Origin: Rhizobiales bacterium CCH10-E5
Lineage (GTDB): Bacteria; Pseudomonadota; Alphaproteobacteria; Rhizobiales; Beijerinckiaceae
Assembly: GCA_001556125.1 (NCBI GenBank)
Contig: LSIG01000200.1
Span: 20,153-84,152, forward strand
Length of the DNA: 64,000 nucleotides
Direction of reading: 5' to 3'
Of this stretch, positions 1-8,076 are shown piece after piece (the stretch's first letter is position 1; each line of letters starts with the position of its first letter). Below the pieces are notes generated by a model. The model was not told where the DNA came from. It ran no database searches and saw only the letters and a program-made list of their open reading frames with translations. Made by a program: the position numbers and the translations under genes.

Positions 1-33
1 GTTTCGACCCCCGCAGCGCTCAAGACGTCATGC

Positions 34-1617
34 TCAGGCGTCGTTGTTGGGCTTGGGCTTGGGCTTCGCCGACGGCTTGGCCGGTTGCGGCTTGGCCGAC
101 GCCTGCGCGGGCTTGGCCGCAGCGGGCTTGGCCGAAGCGGTGGCGGGGTTGGCCTTGCCGGAAGGCTTCACCAGCAGCGGTTTCGCCGGTGGGCGCGGCA
201 GCGGCTTGATGCCGGAGGCCGCACCCGCGCGCAGGCTCGCCGGCGCCGCGGCCCCGGGCTGGATCGCACCCTGCAGACGCATCGGTCCGCCCGCCTGCGA
301 GGGCTGCGCCGTTTCCGGATCGCTCGGCGCAAAGGCGGTCGTGGCGCCGGGGATCGCGCCATTGCTTGAAGGAGTCCGCCCACGATCAGCGAAGAGCCCA
401 CTGCCCTGGGCACTGAACAACCCGGCCGCGACGGGGGCGGAGGGCGCAATCACCGGGGCGGCGCCCCGCGCGACGCGGTTGTCGCCGCTGCCCACGACAT
501 TGGCGGCGAGCGGTGCGCTGGCTGAGGCCGGCGTCCGACCGAAGGCGACCGGAACGGGAATGGCGTCCGCCCGCGGACCGAGCGCGATCTTGCCGGAGGG
601 CAGGCGCGTCAGAACGGCAGAGGGGCTGGCGAAAGCGGGGGCCGAGGCCGTCGCAAAGCGCCCCCCATCGTCAGCATTGCCACCAACTCCGCTCGCCTGC
701 GCCGCGACGGGTCCGGCCGAGTCAGCGTCGTCTGCAAGAGCGACTCCGCCCCCCTTGCGGCGCACATCGTCACAGATGTTCTGAGCCCGGCCGCCCTGGG
801 AGGGCAGAGAGGCGACGGTGTAACCTCCCCCGCCCCATTTCGAGAAGCCGTCATCAAGGAGTTGCGCCGCCTTGACCGTACGCTCGGCTCCCGACAGGGC
901 TCCGAGGACGACGGCGATCAGGGTGCGCCCGCCACGGGTCGCGGTGGCGACGACATTGAAGCCGGAGGCGCAGACATAGCCGGTCTTCATGCCGCCGATG
1001 CCGGGATAGCGGCCGACGAGCCCGTTGGTGTTGTTCAGGACCTGCTTGCCGAGTTGCACGGCGGGCGTGTTCCAGTAATCCGCATAGTCCGGAAATTCGC
1101 GCATCAGGGCCATGGCGAGGATCGCGAGGTCGCGCGCACTGGTCTGCTGGTCAGGATGGTGCCAGCCATTGGGATTGACGAAATGGCTGTCGCGCATGCC
1201 GAGCCGTGCGGCTTCCGCGTTCATCATCGCGACGAAGCGCTCGACATCGCCGCCAACGCCCTCGGCGATCACATAGGCGATGTCGTTGGCCGACTTCACC
1301 ATCATGATCCGCAGGGCGTTGTCGAGCGTCACCTCCTGGCCGGCCTTGATGTAGACCTTCACCCGCGGCTGGCTCGCGGCCAGCTTGGAGGCCGGTATCG
1401 CGGTCTCCAGCCCGAGGCGCCCCTCCCGCACCGCCTTCAGCGCGAGATAGGCGGTCATCATCTTGGTGGTCGAGGCCGGGTGCCAGGGCTGCCCCGCATT
1501 TTCCGCCGAGAGCACCGCGCCGCTGGCGGCATCGATCACGAGGCTGGTGCCGGCATGGGCCGGTCCGACCAGCACGGAACCGAAGACGAGGGCGGCGGTG
1601 AGGCGGGAGACGATCAT
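34..1617 (-). CDS. D-alanyl-D-alanine carboxypeptidase, peptidase S11 family (low-molecular-weight PBP)
   Basis: Predicted periplasmic DD-carboxypeptidase that trims the terminal D-Ala from peptidoglycan pentapeptides. The 527-residue protein has a signal peptide ending near residue 22 (AHA before GT). It carries the three penicillin-binding motifs in order: STTK at 49-52 (nucleophile S49), SAN at 109-111 and KTG at 211-213. The catalytic domain ends near residue 270. The remaining half is Ala/Pro-rich and ends in a repetitive Ala-Lys-Pro tail, which is not a normal PBP5-type C-terminal domain. The reading frame stays open upstream of 1617, but the start is placed there because the signal peptide begins there and the upstream residues are Arg-rich and unlike any leader. 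It is divergent from the EamA gene. The S11 assignment is firm; the role of the tail is unknown. Confidence 0.9.
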   Translation of the reverse strand: MIVSRLTAALVFGSVLVGPAHAGTSLVIDAASGAVLSAENAGQPWHPASTTKMMTAYLALKAVREGRLGLETAIPASKLAASQPRVKVYIKAGQEVTLDNALRIMMVKSANDIAYVIAEGVGGDVERFVAMMNAEAARLGMRDSHFVNPNGWHHPDQQTSARDLAILAMALMREFPDYADYWNTPAVQLGKQVLNNTNGLVGRYPGIGGMKTGYVCASGFNVVATATRGGRTLIAVVLGALSGAERTVKAAQLLDDGFSKWGGGGYTVASLPSQGGRAQNICDDVRRKGGGVALADDADSAGPVAAQASGVGGNADDGGRFATASAPAFASPSAVLTRLPSGKIALGPRADAIPVPVAFGRTPASASAPLAANVVGSGDNRVARGAAPVIAPSAPVAAGLFSAQGSGLFADRGRTPSSNGAIPGATTAFAPSDPETAQPSQAGGPMRLQGAIQPGAAAPASLRAGAASGIKPLPRPPAKPLLVKPSGKANPATASAKPAAAKPAQASAKPQPAKPSAKPKPKPNNDA

Positions 1618-1804
1618 CGGGCGGGTCTTGAACCTGGCTTGACGAGGGTTGAAGGCAAGAGGGTTCAACGCGACGCGTGCGGCATTTTCGAGACGGCCGG
1701 CACGATGTCCCGCCCTGACACGCATACCTACCCCCAGCGGAGCGATTTGCCTAGCCGCCGCAGAGGGTTCACTAAGGCGGTCTCCCTGTGCCCGGACCTG
1801 CCGC

Positions 1805-2707
1805 GTGAGCCTCGCCCTTCTCTGGATCCCCGCGACCATCGCGGCAGCGCTGCTGCAGACCGCCCGCAACCTGACCCAGCGGTCACTGACCGACATCATC
1901 GGCGTCGTCGGCGCGACGCAGGTGCGCTTCCTGTTCGGCCTGCCCTTCGCGCTGCTGTTTCTGGCCATTGTCTGTGCCGTGGCAGGGCGGCTGCCGCCTG
2001 CCGTCGGCGGAACGTCCCTCGCCTACACCATTGCCGGCGCCCTCACCCAGATCGCGGCCACGGCCCTGATGCTGGCGGCGATGCGCGAGCGTTCCTTCGC
2101 CGTGACCACCGCCTATACCAAGACCGAACCAGTCCAGGTCGCGATCTTCGGCGCGCTGCTGCTCGGCGACGCGCTGACGCCGCTGAAATTCGCTGCGGTT
2201 TTGGTCGCCACCGCCGGCGTCGTCGTGGTGTCCTGGAAGCCGGGCGAGAAGCTGACCCGCGCCGGGCTTCGCCCCGCATTGCTCGGCGTCGGCGCCGGCG
2301 CCTTCTTCGCGCTCTCGGCGATCGGCTATCGCGGCGCCATCCAGGCCTTGCCGGAAGGCGGCTTCTTCCTCCGCGCGACCACCATCCTGGCGCTCGGCCT
2401 GTTCCTCCAGACGCTGGTCCTGACGCTCTACATGCTGGCCGCAAACCGCCCGGCCCTGATCTCCAGTCTGCGCAATTGGCGCAAGTCGCTCTCGGCCGGG
2501 TTCCTCGGCGCGGCGGCTTCCCAATGCTGGTTCATCGGCTTCTCGCTGACGAGCGCCGCCAATGTCCGCACGCTCGCCCTGATCGAGGTGCCGCTGGCGC
2601 AGATCGCCTCGCGGCGCATCTTCGCCGAGGGCACCAGCCGACGCGAAATGGCGGGGATGGCGATGATCGTAGGCGGTGTCGCGCTGCTCCTGTCGATCGC
2701 CCTTTAG
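1805..2707 (+). CDS. EamA/DMT-family transporter
   Basis: Inner-membrane protein of the drug/metabolite transporter superfamily, substrate unknown. About 300 residues of alternating hydrophobic segments fit the usual ten-helix, two-EamA-repeat layout. The first repeat ends with the typical TEPVQVAIFGALLLGD stretch, in which a short Glu-Pro motif precedes a glycine-rich helix. The frame is open from 1649, but the upstream part is Arg/Pro-rich. The GTG at 1805 gives a protein of normal family length that starts right at the first helix, so it is preferred. No strong ribosome binding site is visible. It is divergent from the carboxypeptidase gene, with 187 bases between the two starts. Confidence 0.8.
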   Translation: MSLALLWIPATIAAALLQTARNLTQRSLTDIIGVVGATQVRFLFGLPFALLFLAIVCAVAGRLPPAVGGTSLAYTIAGALTQIAATALMLAAMRERSFAVTTAYTKTEPVQVAIFGALLLGDALTPLKFAAVLVATAGVVVVSWKPGEKLTRAGLRPALLGVGAGAFFALSAIGYRGAIQALPEGGFFLRATTILALGLFLQTLVLTLYMLAANRPALISSLRNWRKSLSAGFLGAAASQCWFIGFSLTSAANVRTLALIEVPLAQIASRRIFAEGTSRREMAGMAMIVGGVALLLSIAL

Positions 2708-2848
2708 CCGGCCCCGTTCCGCATCGTGGTCCCTCTTTCCGTGCACGCCGGAAATGCGCGCCTGCCCGCTTGCGAGGCGCGGGCGGCGGGCGCACATGAG
2801 ACCGCAAAGTCGGTCAACACCTGAAAAATGTCGGCAGGGAGAGATGTC

Positions 2849-4018
2849 ATGAGCGCTGCGATCGTCGGTTGGGCCCATACGCCGTTCGGCAAGCAGGATG
2901 CGGAGACGATCGAGAGCCTGATCGTGGGGGTGACGACCGATGCGCTGGTCGATGCTGGCATCACCGCCGACCAGGTCGACGAGATCGTGCTCGGCCATTT
3001 CAACGCCGGCTTCTCGGCGCAGGACTTCACCGCCTCGCTCGTGCTCCAGGCCGACCCTGCGCTGCGCTTCAAGCCCGCGACCCGCGTCGAGAATGCCTGT
3101 GCCACCGGCTCCGCCGCCGTCCAGCAGGGCGTGCGCGCGATCAAGGCCGGCGCGGCCAAGATCGTGCTCGTCGTCGGCGTCGAGCAGATGACCACGACGC
3201 CGGGCCCCGAGATCGGAAAGAACCTGCTCAAGGCGTCCTATCTTCCTGAGGAAGGTGGCACCCAGGGCGGCTTCGCCGGCGTGTTCGGCGGCATCGCCGC
3301 CGCCTATTTCCAGCGCCATGGCGATCAGTCCGACGCGCTGGCGATGATCGCGGCGAAGAACCATAAAAACGGCGTCGACAATCCTTACGCCCAGATGCGC
3401 AAGGACCTCGGCTTCGCCTTCTGCCGCGAGGAGAGCGAGAAGAACCCCTATGTCGCCGGCCCGCTGAAGCGCACCGACTGCTCGCTGGTCTCCGACGGTG
3501 CCGCCGCGCTCGTGCTGGCCGACGAGGAGACGGCGCTGACCATGCGCCGCGCCGTCGGCTTCCGCGGCACGGCCCATGTCCAGGATTTCCTGCCCGTCTC
3601 CAAGCGCGACATCCTGCGCTTCGAGGGCGCGACGCGCGCCTGGCAGCAGGCGCTGGCGCAGGCTGGGGTCACGCTCGACGACCTCTCCTTCGTCGAGACG
3701 CATGACTGCTTCACCATCGCCGAGTTGCTCGAATACGAGGCGATGGGTCTGACGAAGGAAGGCGACGGCGCCCGCGCCATCAAGGAGGGCTGGACACAGA
3801 AGGACGGCAAGCTCCCGGTCAACGTGTCCGGCGGCCTCAAGGCCAAGGGCCATCCGATCGGCGCCACCGGCGTCTCCATGCATGTGCTCAGCGCCATGCA
3901 GCTCGTCGGCGAAGCGCCGGAGGGCATGCAGCTGAAGGATGCCCGGCTCGGCGGCATCTTCAACATGGGCGGTTCGGCGGTGGCGAACTACGTCTCGGTG
4001 CTCGAGCGGATCAAGTGA
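2849..4018 (+). CDS. SCP2-type thiolase (acetyl-CoA acetyltransferase-like)
   Basis: Thiolase-fold enzyme of the sterol-carrier-protein-x / lipid-transfer type, expected to act on an acyl-CoA thioester. Visible catalytic elements are C84 in the NACATGS motif, the family-specific H285-D-C287-F motif, and H335 within GHPIGATG. The C-terminus carries the NMGG motif. The ATG at 2849 is chosen over the one at 2828 because GGGAGA lies six to eleven bases upstream of it. This subfamily often works with a small DUF35 OB-fold/zinc-ribbon partner, and none is present here. The next gene downstream is an MFS permease only 40 bases away, so co-transcription is likely. The physiological substrate is not deducible from sequence. 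Confidence 0.85.
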   Translation: MSAAIVGWAHTPFGKQDAETIESLIVGVTTDALVDAGITADQVDEIVLGHFNAGFSAQDFTASLVLQADPALRFKPATRVENACATGSAAVQQGVRAIKAGAAKIVLVVGVEQMTTTPGPEIGKNLLKASYLPEEGGTQGGFAGVFGGIAAAYFQRHGDQSDALAMIAAKNHKNGVDNPYAQMRKDLGFAFCREESEKNPYVAGPLKRTDCSLVSDGAAALVLADEETALTMRRAVGFRGTAHVQDFLPVSKRDILRFEGATRAWQQALAQAGVTLDDLSFVETHDCFTIAELLEYEAMGLTKEGDGARAIKEGWTQKDGKLPVNVSGGLKAKGHPIGATGVSMHVLSAMQLVGEAPEGMQLKDARLGGIFNMGGSAVANYVSVLERIK

Positions 4019-4058
4019 TCCGCTCGAGGCCCGCCGGAATTCAGAGGCTGGTCGGCCG

Positions 4059-5252
4059 TTGATCGTCTTCTTCGCGCTGCTGCCAGCCTACTTCCTGTCG
4101 ATCTTCTACCGGTCGTTCCTGAGCGTGATCGCCCAGCCGGTGATGAGCGATCTCGCGATCGGCCCGGGCGAATTCGGTCTGCTCGGTGCGGCTTGGTTCA
4201 CCACCTTCGCAATCGCGCAGTTCCCGATCGGCTGGGCGCTCGACCGGCTCGGGCCCCGCCGCACGGTGACCGCCGCCATGGCCGTGGGTAGCGCCGGCGC
4301 CTTTCTGTTCGCGCAGGCGACCGGCGCCGTATCGGGCACGCTCGCCATGGCGCTGATCGGCATCGGCTGCGCGCCGATCTTCATGGCGAGCCTGTTCCTT
4401 TTCGCGCGCACCGCGGAACCCGGCCGCTTCGCCTTCCTGACCTCGGTCTTCATCGGCCTCGGCTCTCTCGGCAACCTCGTCGGCGCCGCACCGCTTGCGA
4501 TCGCCGCCGCGCGGTTCGGCTGGCGCCCCTCGATGCTGGTCATGGCAGGTTGCTTCCTGCTCGCCACAGCGCTGGCCGCGCTGCTGATCCGCGACCCTGC
4601 CCGCGCCGAGAGCGCCTCGGGCAAGGCGGAAGGCCTCCTCACCGGCCTCGCCAGCATCCTGAAGCTGCGACCGCTCTGGCTGCTCGCCCCGATCACGCTG
4701 ACGGCCTATGCGATCCTGGCGACCGCACGCGGCCTCTGGGTCGGCCCCTATATGGCGTCCATCCACGGCTTCGACGCCGTCTCGGCCGGCAACGCCGCGA
4801 CCGCGATGGCCGTGACGATGGTGGCCGGCGCCTTCATCTATGGCGGGCTCGAAAAAGCGCTCGGGCGGGTCAAGCCGCTGGTATTCTGGGGCACGCTGGG
4901 TACGGCAGGCTGCTTCGCGCTGCTGGCGGCCTTCGGCGCGGGCTCGTCGCTGCTCGCGGTCGCCCTCTTCGCCCTGATCGGCGCCGTCGGCTTCACCTAT
5001 GCCATCCTGATGGCCCATGCGCGCCTGTTCTTCCCGGCCCATCTGCTCGGGCGCGGCATGACGGCGGTCAACTTCCTCTTCATCGCGGGAGCGGCGCTCG
5101 CCCAATCCGGCTCCGGCTGGTTCATCGCCGGCCAGCGCGCCGCCGGTCTCAACGCCGCCACCACCTTCGCCCACCTGCACTGGGCCTTCGCCGCGCTCCT
5201 GCTGGCTTCGGCGGCGATTTACGCCTTCACGCCGGAGCGGCCGAAAGCCTGA
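4059..5252 (+). CDS. MFS transporter
   Basis: Major facilitator superfamily permease of about 397 residues with twelve predicted membrane helices. The loop between helices 2 and 3 carries a good motif A, GWALDRLGPRRT, with the conserved Asp, Arg and Gly residues. There is no in-frame ATG at the N-terminal helix. The TTG at 4059 sits directly before it, with AGAGG about a dozen bases upstream, and is the best available start; the frame continues upstream into the thiolase gene. It lies 40 bases after the thiolase gene and is probably in the same operon, so its substrate may be related to that enzyme's carboxylic acid substrate or product, which is inference. Confidence 0.8.
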   Translation: MIVFFALLPAYFLSIFYRSFLSVIAQPVMSDLAIGPGEFGLLGAAWFTTFAIAQFPIGWALDRLGPRRTVTAAMAVGSAGAFLFAQATGAVSGTLAMALIGIGCAPIFMASLFLFARTAEPGRFAFLTSVFIGLGSLGNLVGAAPLAIAAARFGWRPSMLVMAGCFLLATALAALLIRDPARAESASGKAEGLLTGLASILKLRPLWLLAPITLTAYAILATARGLWVGPYMASIHGFDAVSAGNAATAMAVTMVAGAFIYGGLEKALGRVKPLVFWGTLGTAGCFALLAAFGAGSSLLAVALFALIGAVGFTYAILMAHARLFFPAHLLGRGMTAVNFLFIAGAALAQSGSGWFIAGQRAAGLNAATTFAHLHWAFAALLLASAAIYAFTPERPKA

Positions 5253-5278
5253 GCGCGGAGTCTCCCGAGAGGTAGTTG

Positions 5279-5551
5279 TCAGCCCTCGCCCGGCGCCCGC
5301 GCCACGATCGCCAGCGCATGGACCCGCTCGGCGAGTTCCTGCGCCAGGGCGGCGTTGACCAGCCTGTGACGATCAAGCCGGCTCTTGCCGGCGAAGGCCT
5401 GCGACACGATATCGACCCTGAAATGGGTTTCGCCGCCTTCGCGCCAGCCGCCATGGCCCTGATGCTGGTGCGACTCGTCGATCACGTTGAGCCGCTCCGG
5501 CGACAGCGCCGCCTCGAGCTTGGCGGCGATCCGTTCGGCCATTCCGGTCAT
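5279..5551 (-). CDS. bolA: BolA family protein
   Basis: Small BolA-type protein (90 residues) of the kind that binds monothiol glutaredoxins around a shared [2Fe-2S] cluster and works in iron-sulfur trafficking or iron sensing. The family core is visible: a Glu-Ser-His-x-His stretch, then THFRVDIVS, then SRLDRHRLVNAAL containing the invariant C-terminal His. A second methionine at residue 4 is an alternative start. It is divergent from the J-domain gene, an arrangement I recall as common in alphaproteobacteria, and convergent with the MFS gene, leaving 26 bases. Confidence 0.88.
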   Translation of the reverse strand: MTGMAERIAAKLEAALSPERLNVIDESHQHQGHGGWREGGETHFRVDIVSQAFAGKSRLDRHRLVNAALAQELAERVHALAIVARAPGEG

Positions 5552-5643
5552 GATCGCGCCACCCTTCTGAACGAGTCCGTCGGGCTTTCGCCCTCTGTTC
5601 GTGCCCGTGCCGTCAAGCCCCGCAGATGCATGCTGCGTCGCAC

Positions 5644-5672
5644 TTGCCGGTTCGCTTCCCGAGTCTCATAAC
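5644..5672 (+). promoter_or_regulatory. Putative promoter of the J-domain gene
   Basis: TTGCCG (5644-5649) and CATAAC (5667-5672) are separated by 17 bases, a reasonable vegetative sigma promoter. The predicted start of transcription is near 5679-5680, within a few bases of the ATG at 5682. Assigned by eye only. Confidence 0.4.
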
Positions 5673-5681
5673 CGTTCGACC

Positions 5682-6299
5682 ATGAACTTCAACTCGCGCC
5701 TGTTCGACCGCATCAGGATCGGCCCTTCCGAAGCAGAAGCGGTCGAGGACGGCGATGCGCCACGCTGCGACCATCCCGGCTGCACGCGCGCCGGCGAGTT
5801 CCGCGCGCCGCAGGGCCGCGGCCGCGAAGGCAAGTTCTTCCTGTTCTGCCTGGAGCATGTGAAGGCCTACAACGCGACCTACAACTATTTCGCCGGCATG
5901 GATGACGACGCGCTGGCGGCTTACGCCAAGGAGGCGGCGATCGGGCACCGGCCGACCTGGAAACTCGGCGTCAACTCCAAGGCGGCGCGGATGGCGCAGC
6001 GCGGCCGGGTCGCGGGCGGCGGCGAGCAGCCCGATGTCCAGGACGCCTTCAACATCTTCGGCGCAAGGCGGGCCCAGACCGCGTCGCAGCCGGAGCCGCG
6101 CGTCGGCGTGGTCGCCCGCAAGGCTCTGGAGGCGCTCGGCCTCGACGAGAATGCCGACGCCGCGGCGATCAAGGCGAAGTACAAGGAGCTGGTGAAGCGC
6201 TTCCATCCGGACGCCAATGGCGGCGACCGCTCGCGCGAGGGCACGCTCCAGGAAATCCTGAAGGCCTATCAGCAGCTCAAATCGACCGGCATGGTCTGA
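5682..6299 (+). CDS. J-domain protein with N-terminal Cys/His cluster (DnaJ-like)
   Basis: Type III-like co-chaperone of 205 residues. The J domain sits at the C-terminus, about residues 150-203, with the HPD tripeptide at 175-177 that stimulates DnaK ATPase. The N-terminal part has a possible metal site made of C29, H31 and C34 followed by C56 and H59, and no glycine/phenylalanine linker or DnaJ zinc fingers. The ATG at 5682 is chosen over upstream in-frame codons because the conserved protein begins there. No Shine-Dalgarno sequence precedes it, and a promoter-like pair ends only ten bases upstream, so the transcript may be leaderless. Its client is unknown. Confidence 0.82.
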   Translation: MNFNSRLFDRIRIGPSEAEAVEDGDAPRCDHPGCTRAGEFRAPQGRGREGKFFLFCLEHVKAYNATYNYFAGMDDDALAAYAKEAAIGHRPTWKLGVNSKAARMAQRGRVAGGGEQPDVQDAFNIFGARRAQTASQPEPRVGVVARKALEALGLDENADAAAIKAKYKELVKRFHPDANGGDRSREGTLQEILKAYQQLKSTGMV

Positions 6300-6315
6300 A
6301 GGGGCACCGCCCCTT
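6299..6315. terminator. Stem-loop between convergent genes
   Basis: AAGGGGC (6299-6305) pairs with GCCCCTT (6309-6315) around a three-base loop. It overlaps the stop codon of the J-domain gene and lies six bases from the stop of the convergent ABC permease gene. There is no U tract on either strand, so termination is only possible, not clear. Confidence 0.4.
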
Positions 6316-6321
6316 CCTGCC

Positions 6322-7092
6322 TCAGGCGTTGCCAAGCTGCGAGCGCTTCGCCCAGCCGGTCATCCGGCTCTCGACCAGATCGACGATCGCGACCAGGAAC
6401 ACGCCCAGGATCGCCAGCACGATCAGCGCCGCAAAGATCAGCGGCACGTTGAAATCCGCCGAGGCGCGCGTGATCAGGTTGCCGAGGCCGAGATTGGAGG
6501 CGTTCTGCTCGCCGATCACCGAGCCGACATAGGCCAGGGTGATCGAGACCTTCAGCGCGCCGAAGAGATAGGGCAGCGAGCGCGGGATGCCGACCTTGGT
6601 CATGATGTCCATGCGGCTGGCGCCGAGCGCCTTCAGCACGTCCTCGGTCTCCGGCTCGATCGTGGCGAGCCCCGTCGCGACATTGACCACGATCGGGAAG
6701 AACGAGATCACGAAGGCGGTCAGCACCGGCGGCAGCCAGCCGACGCCGAACCAGATCACCAGGATCGGCACGACCGCGACCTTCGGGATCGAGTTGAAGC
6801 CGACCAGCAGGGGATTGAGCCCGGCATAGATCAGCTTCGAGGAGCCGACCAGCAGCCCCAGCGCAAGCCCGAACACGATCGACAGCCCGAAACCGAGCGA
6901 GGTCATCCAGAGCGTTTGGAAGGCGTTGGTGTAGAGCGGCTTCTGGTACTGCACCAGTGCCGCCCAGATCGCCGAGGGCGGCGGCAGGATGAAGGCCGAG
7001 ACCGCGAAAGCACGGCAGGCGATCTCCCAGATCGCGAAGAACGCGAAGGTGAAGAGATAGGGCGCGAGCTTGAGCCAGGTCGAGCGGGTCAT
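6322..7092 (-). CDS. ABC transporter permease, nitrate/sulfonate/taurine type
   Basis: Membrane subunit of an ABC importer (256 residues, about six helices). It carries the EAA coupling loop around ALGASRMDIMTKVGIPRSLPY, which docks onto the ATPase, and belongs to the SsuC/TauC/ThiX-like group. Its ATG overlaps the stop codon of the upstream ATPase gene by four bases (ATGA), so translation is probably coupled. The operon order on the minus strand is binding protein, ATPase, permease. Substrate is unknown; the group includes importers of sulfonates, nitrate, pyrimidines and aromatic acids. Confidence 0.88.
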   Translation of the reverse strand: MTRSTWLKLAPYLFTFAFFAIWEIACRAFAVSAFILPPPSAIWAALVQYQKPLYTNAFQTLWMTSLGFGLSIVFGLALGLLVGSSKLIYAGLNPLLVGFNSIPKVAVVPILVIWFGVGWLPPVLTAFVISFFPIVVNVATGLATIEPETEDVLKALGASRMDIMTKVGIPRSLPYLFGALKVSITLAYVGSVIGEQNASNLGLGNLITRASADFNVPLIFAALIVLAILGVFLVAIVDLVESRMTGWAKRSQLGNA

Positions 7093-7877
7093 GCCACGGC
7101 CCTCGCCTCGCGGATATGCCCGCGCAGTTCGTGAACGATCTCGGCGAATTCGGGCGTGTAGGTCACGTCGAGATCGCGCGGCCGTGCGAAGCCGATCTCG
7201 CGCTCGGCGAGGATCCGGCCGGGCCGGGCCGACATGCAGAACACCCGGTCGGCGAGGAACACCGCCTCGCGCAGGTCATGCGTCACCAGGATGACGGTGA
7301 CCCCGCGTTGGGCGTGCAGGTCGCGGATCACGCACCAGAGTTCCTCACGCGTGAAGGCATCGAGCGCCCCGAAAGGCTCGTCCAGCATCAGCAGCTTCGG
7401 CTCGTGGATCAGCGAGCGGCAGAGCGAGGCCCGCTGCTGCATGCCGCCCGAGAGCTGCCACGGGAATTTCGAGCCCATGCCCTTGAGGCCGACCGTCTCC
7501 AGCAGCATCTCGGCGCGGGCGACATACTCGGCCTTGTTCGCGCGCAGACGCGAGCGATGCGGCTCGACGATCTCGAGCGGCAACAGCAGATTCTGCAGCG
7601 TCGTGCGCCAGGGCAGCATGACCGGGTTCTGGAAGGCCATGCCGGTGATCTTGATCGGCTCGGCAACCTCGCGCCCATCGACGATCACGCTGCCGGCCTT
7701 CGGCCGCTGCAGCCCGGTCGCGAGCTTCATCATCGTCGACTTGCCGCAGCCCGAGGGGCCGACGATCGCGGCGAACTCGCCCTCGCGGACCTTCAGAGAC
7801 AGGCCGGCGACCGCCGGAGGACCATCGCCGCCGCCATAGACATGGGTGACATCGTGAAGTTCGACGAAGGCGGTCAA
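7089..7877 (-). CDS. ABC transporter ATP-binding protein, nitrate/sulfonate/taurine type
   Basis: ATPase subunit of the importer. It has a Walker A motif with K46 in GPSGCGKST, a Q-loop in MAFQNP, the signature LSGGMQQR and the Walker B segment LLMLDEPFGALD, all typical of the SsuB/TauB group. No ATG is available at the N-terminus. A TTG at 7877 is preferred over the TTG at 7892 because GGAAAGAG (7882-7889 on the minus strand) lies four bases upstream of it. It is separated by about 200 bases from the binding-protein gene by a palindromic repeat element, and overlaps the permease gene by four bases. Confidence 0.87.
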   Translation of the reverse strand: MTAFVELHDVTHVYGGGDGPPAVAGLSLKVREGEFAAIVGPSGCGKSTMMKLATGLQRPKAGSVIVDGREVAEPIKITGMAFQNPVMLPWRTTLQNLLLPLEIVEPHRSRLRANKAEYVARAEMLLETVGLKGMGSKFPWQLSGGMQQRASLCRSLIHEPKLLMLDEPFGALDAFTREELWCVIRDLHAQRGVTVILVTHDLREAVFLADRVFCMSARPGRILAEREIGFARPRDLDVTYTPEFAEIVHELRGHIREARAVA

Positions 7878-7897
7878 TCGGGCTCTTTCCAAGCGCC

Positions 7898-8035
7898 GTC
7901 ACCCCGGGCGGAGCCCTCGGGGTCCGATCGTCGATCGGCCCAAGGATGAACTCCGCGGAGACCTGGGATCCATGCCGGACAGGTTCAGGCGTGGATCCCG
8001 GATCGGCGCCGCTGAAGCGGCTTGTCCGGGATTAC
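7898..8035. repeat. Composite palindromic intergenic element, copy A
   Basis: The central hairpin has arms GGGATCCATGCC (7965-7976) and GGCGTGGATCCC (7988-7999) with one wobble mismatch. The element begins GTCACCCCGGGCG and ends TCCGGGATTAC, matching the ends of copy E at 41541-41633, but is about 45 bases longer in its left half. It lies between the binding-protein and ATPase genes of the ABC operon, where it could affect relative expression. Confidence 0.75.
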
Positions 8036-8076
8036 CGTTGAGGGTCGGTCTTCGTGAGGATCCGTCTTGCAGAAAC

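Noticed and set aside
1648..1669. GTTGAA/TTCAAC inverted repeat upstream of the carboxypeptidase gene as an operator
   Set aside because: Only six bases per arm with a ten-base loop, which is expected by chance at this scale.
862..2799. A 645-codon open frame on the plus strand covering the carboxypeptidase gene and part of the EamA gene
   Set aside because: It runs antisense to one gene and out of frame with another, is rich in Arg, His and Gly and has no family motif. Such frames arise because stop codons are rare in this GC-rich sequence.
1883..3883. A 666-codon open frame on the minus strand over the EamA and thiolase genes
   Set aside because: Shadow frame of well-supported genes; no recognisable domain or start signal.
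7898..8035. CRISPR-like or attachment-site interpretation of the palindromic elements
   Set aside because: There are no regularly spaced direct repeats with spacers and no cas genes; the copies are single, dispersed and inverted in structure.
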